Below the pieces are notes generated by a model. The model was given only the letters and a program-made list of their open reading frames with translations, searched no databases and was not told the DNA's origin. 64,000 nucleotides of DNA. It comes from Ulva prolifera. Taxonomy: Eukaryota > Chlorophyta > Ulvophyceae > Ulvales > Ulvaceae. The stretch is from the NCBI GenBank assembly GCA_023078555.1, contig CM041196.1:12356985-12420984 (forward strand), in the 5' to 3' direction. This document shows positions 32,090 through 42,150 of the stretch, in pieces; position 1 is the stretch's first letter, and each line of letters starts with the position of its first letter. Both the position numbers and the translations under genes were made by a program.

Positions 32090-32810
32090 CAGCACAGGCT
32101 GAGCGCCTCACATGCGGCTGCTTGCTGTGTGCAATGTGTGTGTGTTCGCTGGCAGAGTCCACACCATGATCAAATGCATCATATAGCCAAAATATTTTTA
32201 GGGTGGAATGCAATCGGCCTCCCACACCAGAATCAGCTCCTAGCGCAGCTTACCAGACAAAGCCTGCTATGGCAGACACCGCGAGCTTGCATGTATGTGC
32301 AGGTGCCTGAACGAGACCGCGTGCATGCATGATACACAAGGCAGGTCATTGTGCATATGCATGTTGTACATGGGATTTTCACACCTCCATGATCAACTCC
32401 TCTTCACCGGCCAAGTCGGCACTATGCTATCCAGCATACTCCCGGCAGGGCGCTCGAGTCGGCATGCATGGCCGCCGACACCAGCGCCGGAGGGGCTGGA
32501 GGTCTCACTAGCTGATGCTGTCCAGGGCACAGCTGACGGCATGTCGGAGCTCACATCCTGACGGCGATCCTCGCTGCTCCGCTCATGAAGAGCGCCTCCA
32601 GCGTTGCCCGGAGCCTCTAGATATATGACCGCAAGTCTTCAGCTGCTGTGCCAGGGCTGTTGGCGTTCCACGGTGCGACCAGAGACGGCCCTACAGCAGG
32701 GCCGGGCGCTGGGTCAGCCGCGTGTGGATGCACAGGCATGCACATGCATGTTGTGCATTCTTGCACGTTTTCTTATGCCGTGTTGAAGGACAGCGTGTGG
32801 CCTAGATTCG
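32090..32810. other. Intron and flank remnants of m3
   Basis: The sequence parallels 52560-53260 of m4 (CAGACACCGCGAGCTTGCAT; GGAGGTCTCACTAGCTGATG) without coding features. The kinase tail exon is missing: at about 32805 the m4-like sequence is cut and DIRS-like sequence begins. Confidence 0.5.
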
Positions 32811-34589
32811 ACGGAGTTCCGCATGGAAGCGAGAAGGCCGAGGTGGGGGGGCCTCGGCGCGCCGCCGCAGTGACCGTGCTCCACAGGCTGCCCGCCAGGC
32901 TGATCATGCTCCGCACCGGCAGCGCCGCGAGCTGCCGGCCCACCTGCCGCGGCAGCGAGTTCGGCGCGACCAGCCACAAGACCGGCCGCTCCTGCCTGAT
33001 ATTCTGCATCACACTCGGGAGCATGTCCGGCGGTGGAAATGCGTAGCAGACGGGTGTGAAGGGCGGCAGACGAACCCCTGTAGCCACTGACACAGCACCC
33101 TTTAGCCACTGTGTCCAGCTGTGCGCCATGCAGGCGCATCCCCCGTCCCATGCCGCGGCGTAGTGCAACGGCGCATGGCTGGTGCCGGCGCTCGCGAACA
33201 AGTCGATGTCAGGTGGCCACAGCACCTCAGGAACGCCCCACTCGCGCTGCGCCTGCTGCGTTGTGCACACCAGCGGCGCCCCCCCTGCTGCCGCATGCAT
33301 GGCGGACCTCTCCGGCCCCACCGAAAGCGCATGCGCCGGTGTCCGCCATCTGCCTGAGAGCAGCACGTGTATGCAGGAGCGCAGCCAGTCAGCAACGTCG
33401 ACGGCACCAAACGGTGCCTGGCGGAGGGCCTCCATCCGAACCAGCGCGGCGCGGGCCCCCTCCTCTACCGCTACCCCCTGCACCCCCCAATCACTGCCAT
33501 CCCAAGGCCGCGTCAGCTTGTCCGCCGCAGGCATCAGCCCCGCCTTCCGCGGCATCCACTCACACACCACGTTCACCCCGCTCCCCTGCACCTCTAGCCA
33601 CACCTCCTCCACTTCCGCCACAGCCGCCTCCAGCCCAGGCTGCTGCCCCGCACGTTCCACCTTTGGGGCGGCGGCACAGGCCGCCGCCGCCGATGATGAC
33701 GCCACCGCCTCGAGCGACTCCGCGGTGTCTGCGGCCGCCGATCCCACGCCGGCAAGCGCCGCGGCCGCCGCTCCGAGGGTCTGGGTGAGCTCTGCATGCA
33801 TTACCGGAGACACCGTGCCTGGGCCCTGAGGCGGGGTGGTCTCCCTCACGCTCCCCGCCACGGGCTTATCGTCGGCATGGCTCAGAACCCGCGTCGATGC
33901 CACCCACGCGTCCGCGGCTGCCGCCTCGACGTGCTGCGCCTCCCCCCGGCTCGCCTTGAGCCGCTCCACTACTGCCGCAGCAGCCTCCGCGGCGCGGCGC
34001 GGCGGTGTGCACACGCCTCCTCTCGCCACTCTATCATCTGCTTCGAATGGCCGTGCACGTTTCGCTCCAATCCGTGCAGCCGGTTGCGGTGTTACCGCAG
34101 CGCAGCGGCGTCCACATGAACCAACCGATCGGCGGCATCGGGGGCACCACCTGCAGCCACATCGTCAAGCGGCGGCAATACCCCCGTCCCCAGGTGCAGC
34201 AGCGCGCTGGGGGCCTGCATGACCGCGTTGACTTGCCGCACAGCCTCCGCGTTGTCGTTATGGACGACCAGCGTTGTCGCTCGCAGCTCCTCCTCAGCAT
34301 GCGTCCGCAGAAATTCCCGCACGGCACGCGCTATGCCCGACAGCTCCAGCCACTGCGTGTCCGACCGCAAAGAGCTCGCCGCCGCCTCGGGCTTGGAGGG
34401 CACAGCAAGGCACATCCGCCAGTGCGGGGGGTGCATTGGCAGGCCGCCGCGCTCGGCCGGTAGGCTGCGCAGTTCGTGCTGTGCGGCGTCGGGGGTGGAG
34501 GCGCGGCCGCGGGGCTCGTCCGTGAGTGGCCGGGCGGCGACGGCGCAGTGAAACGCGGTGCCGGAGTCGACGAACAGATGCAGTGCCAC
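32773..34589 (-). mobile_element. Longer DIRS-like retrotransposon fragment (broken)
   Basis: On the - strand, 34589 to about 34092 encodes the RNase H start (HLFVDSGTAFHCAVAARPL, TTLVVHNDNAEAVRQVNAV). A TAA replaces an Arg codon at about 34093 and a frameshift lies near 33990. From 34029 the frame is open to 32773 and extends beyond the fragment at 21897: CEWMPRKAGLMPAADKLTRP, then LWPPDIDLFASAGTSHAPLH, YAFPPPDMLPSVMQNIRQE and VLWLVAPNS. The DLFAS...YAFPP..VLWLVAP series is typical of the segment after RNase H in DIRS-like and related elements. Tyrosine recombinase and reverse transcriptase were not found. Confidence 0.7.
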
Positions 34590-36790
34590 AGGGGCCGCGG
34601 CTGTGGAGGAGCCTGCATCGGTGGATCAGGCACTTGTGCCCCGTGAGAGGTCACGGCGGGATATGCAGTGTTCGGAAGCAGACAGTGGCACTGAGCAGGA
34701 GGATGCATGGATGTGTGCGACGCAGTCTGACTCAGGGCAGATCGTATTCACTAAGCATGCATGCAGCAGTGCACCGTCAATGTCCGTGAGCCCGTGTTTT
34801 GTTCCAGTGACAGAGAGTCCACAGTGGCAACTGAGGTGGGCGTGCCCAAGAGGTGGATGCCACCGCGGCATGGTATGCTTCCAGGAGGAACAGATTGATG
34901 ACATTGTGTGGAGCGTTGGGACGTGACCGTCATTGGCGATGCCTGCAGCCTGGTTGGCCTGCCGAGGCATGAAGTAGACTGCCCATCTGGAGCATTCTTG
35001 ATGATGCTGGCAACAGGTTGGACCTCTGCATGTGCCACAATGAGGCGACGTGAAGGCAGAGGTAGCCAGGAAGCTGGCTGACCAGGCGCTGAGTGTGACT
35101 GTGCTTTGTAGCCGTTGCGGTCGCCATTGGGACTCGCCAATGGACTGCCCAATGGACTGGCCTTGGGGAAACTGAATACACCTGCAAGGTTTTTGGAAGC
35201 AAGTGACTGTCTGAGGCAGGATGCCATATGTTGGTACATCTATCAGCACCTGGAGTCCTGTGACCGAAAATGATTGACGAACAAGCGTGTTTAAAGATTA
35301 TCATTCCTAAATTACAGGTAAGCAAACTCATGGCTGCATGTTTAACCGTTTCGTCCCCACATGTTGCACGGCGATTTGCTCAAGTGTGTAGCAGAATGGC
35401 CCACTACCCACACAGGTGGCGACCTTGAAGGCAGACCTATTAGTCTACACTTCCCACAGCGGCGTTCAGAGGCTAATTGCGAGCATATGGCTGCAACACG
35501 AATACCTCGGTCAAAATGCGGAGGTGTCACAGCACACACGCGCTACCTGCTGTGTTGATGCAGCGCAAATACCAGATATCTGTGTGCACTCTGCCACTGT
35601 ATCCGTTTGACGCGAGAATTGTTGCTGATATCTGACGATTCCGTAGGGCAGAGTGACCTGCGTACCTCCTCACCGTAGACGACGATGCTGAGCAGGTGTG
35701 ATGAAGAAACTAGATTGGATGGGATGTCTATCGCATGTGCTTCAATACTCAATGTGAGAAATGCCGAGCCGCTCGGCGAATTCAGAGATGGCTTGCGACT
35801 GGCGCGCCATTGGCGCACAGCGCCCAAGGTTCACAAAACGAGACGTCCAAGGCAACAATAACTCCGAGTTGCCCTGAAGGCAGGCTGAATGCAAACTTGC
35901 TACGCGACATCTCTTCGGTGCTTTGATCGAGTACCCCGTTTCCGAGTGTGGCTGGGGGGCTCGCGCAAGGGTGTGGACACTGCGTGCGATCACAGATGTT
36001 GCTGCGTCCCACTGGGGCCAATGACCCTCGAAGCCAGGCGCAGTCGAGGGTGCAGTGTATCTTTGGTTCAAAAGATGTGCAGCGACAAGCTCACCTTACC
36101 TGTCAAACGACGTTGCCCTCGGCTGGCGCCGCATCAAAGGTGCACCTCTTCGCACGTGCAGCCTATCTCGTCCCGCTGAAATCATCGTTCAGGCTTTCGA
36201 ATTGCAGTGTGGTTGTTGTCGTCGGTTTTCGAGTCGTCGAAACGTACAACGCAGTTCAGCCGACCGTGACAGCATGATCGGTAGCGGTATTGACGCAGCT
36301 ACAGGTGGCCTGAACGCGTGCGGAAAATTCTCACCGGATGCATCCGGTGACATATGTGCATGGTGCAAATGTTTGCGATTAGTCTGCCAGACCACGCCGG
36401 ATGTCAGGACAGACCAGGCTGTGAGCCTGCTTCGTCCGATGTGTCGGTTGCAGCCATTTCCAAAGATCGTCAAGTATCTCGACCGAAGTACCGCCAGGCT
36501 GTGACATTGCACTTCTGCTTGAGATCAGACGTGTCCTTGCCTGTCCAACCCCATCGGACTGGTGCTCCTCGTTGATACATGATCTGCATGCTCACAACAG
36601 AACAGCATTGCCCGAGACGATCTTCATTCTCGCATCAATATGCACTACGGTGTGCAAGCCAACCCCGTGTAAGTGCGTCGTTTGAGCACGAAGGTCAAGT
36701 GAACCCCATCTGCTATTTTGGCGTCTGCACGTGTCGGGGATGGGTGGGTAGTGCGGACAGGCGTTCTGAATGCACAGATCGCTGATGGCT
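34590..36790. repeat. Composite dispersed repeat, copy d
   Basis: Collinear with 13880-15990: GTTCCAGTGACAGAGAGTCC region, TGACCGTCATTGGCGATGCC (34926), GTTCAGAGGCTAATTGCGAG (35464), AGATGGCTTGCGACTGG (35785), ATTGACGCAGCTACAGGTGG (36289), CTCGCATCAATATGCACTA (36629). Ends near GGCGTTCTGAATGCACAGA. Frames on both strands are broken. Confidence 0.65.
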
Positions 36791-36844
36791 GAGCTGCCTC
36801 GATCTCTACAGTCGTGTACCAGCTGCTGCGACATCTGTGTCTCC

Positions 36845-38003
36845 ATTTCTGGTCGAGTCGACGAACAAATGCACTGCCGCAGCGGCCTGGGACGCGGAGG
36901 AGCCTGCATCGGTGGATCAGGCACTTGTGCTCTGTGACAGGTCACGGCAGGAACTGCGGCATTCTGGGAGCAGACATTGGCACTGGGTAGCAGGATGCAT
37001 GGATATTTGCAGACGAATTCTGATTCAGGGCAGATCGGATTCGCCGAGCATGCATGCAGCAGTGCACCGTCGATGTCAGTGAGCCCGTGTTTCAGTTACA
37101 GAGATTCCACAGAGGCGACTGAGGCAGGCGTGCCCGAAAGGTGGATGCCATCTCAGCAGCGGATGCTTCCATGGGGATAAATTGACAACATCGTCGGGAG
37201 CGTTGGGACGTACATGACCGTCTTTGGCGATGTCTGCTTCCTGGTTGGACTGCCGAGTCTGCATTTGCCACGGTGAGGCGCTGTGACGGCTCAGATAGCC
37301 AGGAAGGTTGCTTACCAGGTTCCGAGTGTGCTTTGCGGCCGCTGCCGTCGCCATTGGGCCTGGCCTGGGGGAAACTGAATACAAACGGAGGCAGTTGGGA
37401 TTTTCCGGATGTGTTGAGTCAGGCTGTCATGTTGGTAAATCTGTCAGGACCTGGAGGCTTGTGCAGTTCACTGCCTCGGTTTGTGAACACAAACTGACTA
37501 ACGAGAGTGCATGTTTGAAAATTATTCCTACATGCTAGACAAGCGTACTCATGGCAGCTGCATGTGTTGCCACCTTCGCCCCCGCAGTGATACACTCATG
37601 TGATCAGCAGCATGGCGCACCATCCATACCGGTGGCGACCTTGAAGTCGACCAAGAAACACTACATTTTCCACATCGGCGTTCAGAGGCTAGTCGTGAAC
37701 ATGGCAGCAATTCCAATACCTCGGTCAATACTCAGAGCTGCCACAGCACACACGCTTTGACTGCTGTGTTAGAGCAGTGCATCAACTGACAGAAACTTCA
37801 AAAGTTACTGTCGTGGCCACCTTATGCGGGGGTTCTGGCTAATATCTCATATCTCTGCGGGGCTGAGTGACCTGCGTACCTGGTCATTGTGGAACAAGAT
37901 GCTGATTAGGTGTGGTCCGGAATCAGGCTCGGTGCGTTAAAGATCACAGCTACTTATTCAAATTAAAGACACATGTAATCATGTATACATACATACACAA
38001 GTA
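36845..38003. repeat. Composite dispersed repeat, copy e, left part
   Basis: Begins with the RNase H scrap and flank (GTCGACGAACAAATGCACTG) and runs like copy b. It is interrupted at 38003 by the insertion described next and resumes at 38950. Confidence 0.65.
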
Positions 38004-38949
38004 AGCCTCTGTCCTTTGTAACTACATACATACATGGATTATATATTATATTGATCATCGTCGTTTGTTTCTTCACTCCATAGCTCGGGTCGGTCGTGCT
38101 GCGGTGCACGGCCGGCTCGTAGTCGTTGATTTAAATGTCCATACTGCTGTCTGATTGTTTCGCGCTCGTTCGTTTCATGTCGTCTCTGCTCTGCGCACCA
38201 CAGGCTTGGCACGCTCTGGCCCGACTCAGCTGTGACGGCATGTCTGCTACTCCTGCCGCTATGTCCCTTGGCGGCGAAGGTCATACGGTTGCACTACAAG
38301 TTATCACTTTAATATTGTGCGGCGTTTGGCTCGCTTCTGGGCATGGCGGATTGCCAGCATGCTCCGTTCTGCGGGTCGGCTTGGGGCGGTACCGGCGAGG
38401 CACACATGTCTGCATGTTGCCTTCCGTTGTCAGCGGTCGCGCGGACGAGGTTCAGCGAAGCTTTTCATCTAGGTTCACCTTTCAGTGGCGCCGCTATACC
38501 CTTTTATGGCGCCCTAGCGGCTTCGAGATGATCATGGCTTCAGCGGTCCCGCGTCCTGCTGCACTGCTGCGTACAGCCAATTCTGTCGGCACCCAGCTGC
38601 TGCGTACAGGTTCCCAGTGTGGAAATTATGATCCCATGTTCATCCGCTACGATACCCCGTTCTCTGAAAATTTGCGGTGCGTGAGGAGATGGTTTCCTGC
38701 TGGCTGTACGCCAGCGCTGTTTGCTGCAACGGCTTTGACGGTCATGCGACGATGGGCTGCGTGGTTGATGACTAGCTGCTTCCTTGTGAAGCTGGATGCC
38801 TGTGTTTTTTCTAATTGTGAAGACGCTTTTGAAGTTTCTCATGTGCAGTGCACTTGCCCGTAGTGGGCGTGCACTGACCTGGTGAATGAGTGGATTTGCG
38901 TGTGAGTTCCTAGCAATGGCTCGGTGCCCGGCCTCTGTCCTTTGTAACT
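38004..38949. mobile_element. 946-bp insertion with short terminal direct repeats and 13-bp target duplication
   Basis: Both ends carry GCCTCTGTCCTTTGTAACT (38005-38023 and 38931-38949). The insert is bracketed by ACATACACAAGTA at 37991-38003 and 38950-38962, and the composite repeat continues on either side. That is the signature of an insertion with target-site duplication. 13 bp is longer than usual for LTR elements and more like non-LTR target duplications, while the terminal direct repeats point the other way. The class is therefore undecided. Confidence 0.6.
38135..38863 (+). CDS. Unrecognised 242-codon frame inside the insertion
   Basis: Starts ATG 38135 (MSILLSDCFALVRFMSSLLC), ends TAG at 38861-38863 (..QCTCP). 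Rich in Cys, Trp, Arg and Met. I recognise no domain. It nearly fills the insert, yet composition is not clearly coding, and an antisense frame at 38842-38540 is also open. It could be an element-encoded protein or chance. Confidence 0.25.
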   Translation: MSILLSDCFALVRFMSSLLCAPQAWHALARLSCDGMSATPAAMSLGGEGHTVALQVITLILCGVWLASGHGGLPACSVLRVGLGRYRRGTHVCMLPSVVSGRADEVQRSFSSRFTFQWRRYTLLWRPSGFEMIMASAVPRPAALLRTANSVGTQLLRTGSQCGNYDPMFIRYDTPFSENLRCVRRWFPAGCTPALFAATALTVMRRWAAWLMTSCFLVKLDACVFSNCEDAFEVSHVQCTCP

Positions 38950-39970
38950 ACATACACAAGTATTGCCGAGTCACTCGGCGTATTCAGGGATGGCTTGCGA
39001 CTTGCGCCCATGTGTCGCACAGTGCCCATGGATCAAGAGAGGAGAAGGAGACGTCCAAGGCAAAAGCAACTGTGACATCGCTTCATGGCAGGCAGAATCC
39101 ATGCTTAGTACGCGACGTGCCTTCAGCGCTGTGATCGAGTCCCCCGTTTCCGAGTGTGGCTATGGGGCTCGCGCGAGGGTGTGTGCGATCAAATATCTGC
39201 GTACGATTAAAGATGTAGCTACGTCCCATGGGGGGCACTGACACTCGATGCAGTGTATCTTTGATAAAGACGTTTTGCAGTCACACGCTCGCGTTACCTT
39301 TCAAACCAGCTTGCCCTCGGCTGGCGCCGCATCAAAGATCATCTTTGAAAGATGCACACCTTCGCACATGCAGCTCACCTGGTCCCGCCGACGTCGCGTT
39401 TAAGCGCTATTCTGTCTTCGTCTGGTTGTTGTCGTCGGTATTCGAATTGTCGAAGCGTACATCGCAGTTTAGCCGTCGAACTTCACCGTCGCAGCATGCT
39501 CGGTCGCGGTACTGACGCAGCTACAGGTTTCCTGAACGTATGGTGTCAAAACTATCACTGCGTGTGGACGGTGCGACTGTCTGCGATCAGTCTGTCAGGC
39601 CACGCCGGACGTCAGGTGACCTGACGACAGACCGGCATGTGCGCTAGCCTGCTTCGTCCGATGTTTCGGTTGCAACCACTCCCAAAGACCGTCAAGTATC
39701 TGGAAGTACCGCAAGGCTGTGACGCTGCACTTCTGCTTGAGATCAGACGTGTCCTTGCCTGTTCAATCCCATCGGACTGGTGCTCCTCGTTGATACATGA
39801 TCTGCATGCTCACAACAGAACACCATTGCCTGAGACGATCTTCATTCTCGCATCAATATGCATTATCGTGTACAAGCCAGTCCCGTGTGAGTGCGCCGTT
39901 TGAGTACGAATGTCAAGTGAACTCCATGCGTCCATCTCTTCCATTGGCATCTGCACGTGTCGGGGATGAC
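38950..39970. repeat. Composite dispersed repeat, copy e, right part
   Basis: Resumes after the insertion: GGGATGGCTTGCGACTTG (38984), ACTGACGCAGCTACAGGT (39511), CTCGCATCAATATGCATTA (39849). Ends near GGCATCTGCACGTGTCGGG. Confidence 0.6.
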
Positions 39971-40129
39971 TTCTGAGATTCTGTCCAGTCCTGTGGCGCT
40001 ATCTCCTAGATACCTACTCTTGTGCTGTCCCTTGTGCCACCCAACGCCTCAGGCATGGTCATGGTTTTGTCAGAAGGCTTACAGTCCTTACGCTGCATCT
40101 AGCTCATCAATTTGATTACAGAGCTGTCG

Positions 40130-40770
40130 CAGATGTGTCAGATCCTCCTTGTTATGGGTCCTGCTGGTGCACTTGTCTCTGTGAAATTGGTGGTGTGTGT
40201 TACAAGGACAAAGGCAGCAAGGCGGGCAGCACCGCGAAAGAAGCAAACAGACGAAGCAAGCACCCGGACACCCACACATGCGACACCCACCACGCCCAGA
40301 AAACCCCTCACCGGCGCAACAAACGACACAGACCCGCAGACCGCCAAGCACACACCCGCACACCCATATACGCACGCACAGACCCCACGGCACACACTCA
40401 ACAACACAACCACCAACACCACAACGCCCGCCGCCGTACAACAGGGCCACGCCCACCACACTGCTGCCTGAGGCCGCCCATACTCAGTATGCCAGGCTGG
40501 CCGCCCGATTGCCGGGGGCCGCCCTAGCCCCAAACCCCACCCCCAACCCCCCGAGCCACAGCACACCACGCCAGCGCGGCACACCGCCGCGCAGCCCCGC
40601 CGGCCCACGCCGCACCGCACCCAGGACCACGCATCGCTCAAGCCGTCTCCGCAGTCCCTGCACATGCCAACGAAGGCATCCCACACGCCCATCGGACCCG
40701 GCCTAGCTGGAGTCAGAGGCCATCGGTTGGTGGCGTCAAGCGGGCGAGGCTCCCAAGGGGCACCCCACCG
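40130..40770 (-). other. Probable 3' untranslated region of a - strand retroelement, strand-biased
   Basis: The + strand from about 40200 to 40620 is almost all A and C (CACACCCGCACACCCATAT style), so the - strand is G/T-rich. It lies directly downstream of the - strand frame ending at 40772. No domain is seen, although long frames are open in several directions because of the bias. Confidence 0.45.
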
Positions 40771-40771
40771 C

Positions 40772-41521
40772 TCAGGCCAGATGGCCTGTAAGCGGCGAGA
40801 GGTCATCAGACGGGACTGTGAGTCCCGCCATAACTGCCTTGCCTGCGTGACGTGCCATCAGCGGAGCTGCGGCGCGCACCTGGCGCGCCACTGCACGACA
40901 GAGCGTCGTCGAGACATCGCGCATTGCGTTCTCCAGGAATTGCCGCCGAGAGGCCGCGCCGGACCCTGCAGCCACATCAACAAGCCTGTTGAGGAATGCA
41001 AAGGCGGCCGGGCCAACACGGCCGTACGTCTCATGCGACAGCGGGACCTGCGTGAACGCGCCCGCACCGGCCCTGCCGTACTTTTCGCGTTTGCGCCGGT
41101 CGGCGGCCTCTGCCGAGGCACCGTCGTAGAGCGCCGCGGCGCAGACGTTCGAGGAAGCCAGCGGGTGGGTGACGCACACGTCGCCGATGACCGGCGCGCC
41201 CGGGAAGAACGCGAGGATGTCACCCCGCTGTGCGGGTCTGCGGGACCGGGGCACAACCGGCGACGGGGCAGCTGGTGGCCGGACCGACTGCTGTGGCGCT
41301 TGCGGCACCGCCTGCGCAGTGCGGGGGGCGGCCGCACCAGCGCGGGCGTCGGCGCCAGTCGCCGTTGTGAAATAAGTGGTGTGTACATCTTTGTTATAAC
41401 TATAGGCTGGCACCACAAAAGGTCCAATGACTGGCGCTGCATAGACAACTGGTGACAGACAATAGACAACTGGTGACAGCCACGTGGTGATATTTTCTGA
41501 CATCCGAACGCGTGGCTGCAC
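40772..41521 (-). mobile_element. C-terminal part of a retroelement polyprotein with nuclease-like domain
   Basis: The - strand frame of 249 residues has a Pro/Ala-rich lead, then PAQRGDILAFFPGAP, VIGDVCVTHPLASSNVCAA, AEAADRRKREKYGRA, VPLSHETYGRVGPAAFAFL and a basic tail. The order D...GD-V-x-V-x-HP...A-E-x2-K-R-x-K-Y...E-T-Y-G-R-x-G is the pattern of the PD-(D/E)XK-like domain that ends many algal and fungal non-LTR retroelement proteins; I recognise it from general knowledge. No reverse transcriptase is present upstream, so the copy is 5'-truncated. Confidence 0.55.
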
Positions 41522-42150
41522 TGAATGCTCGTGAGCGTCACACGCAATGGCGTGCCACTCACGAGTGGTAGACTGACAGCACTATCAGCGTGCAAGCCTC
41601 AGAGGCACAAATTCAGCGAACTGTGCATGCTTTGATAGCTCCCTTGTAAGAAAGCTTAACAGGCGCATCACGCATTGCATGTTCGATCTCAGGGTATGAC
41701 TGCTAGCACTCAGAAGCTTGCTCTGCGCGGGGGAGCACAGAAGTGCTGCACTGCTGGTTCAGTATCCCTGAGATGCAGTCGATGCATGACTAGTATTTCA
41801 GTGGAAGTCCGACCGGAGATTCAGTTGGAGATTCGGTAAAAGTCTGACTGGAACTGCCATTGCGGTGCCACCACCAGGCCTAGGTGCCTGCTCAGGGGTA
41901 AGCAGTTCCTCGACTCAAGGAACTCGGAGCCAACTATGTGCATCACCATGACTTCAGGCTTGTAACACACACAGCACTGGAGTGCTGTGCCCGGCACATT
42001 CATTCGCAGTGGACATGCTGTGCCACCGCGGTCACTTGCAAGGATAGCCATCCATGGGCGACTTGCGTCGTTTCATCCTCCAGGTGGGAGACTCCATTGA
42101 CCCTCTGGGCTGGTGTGAGTTGAATTGGTGACCTCACACTCATCGTCGCG
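41522..42150. repeat. Leader flank shared by copies 4 and 5
   Basis: Nearly identical to 58440-59460, except that copy 5 has about 370 nt extra around 58935-59325. Part (41795-41950) recurs at 16370-16530. No gene is seen. It lies directly upstream of the copy 4 leader and may contain the promoter, but no TATA-like or other core element stands out. Confidence 0.5.

Noticed and set aside
40138-40806. 222-codon - strand Gly/Val/Cys-rich frame
   Set aside because: Result of G/T bias in the presumed retroelement 3' region; no domain, no start context.
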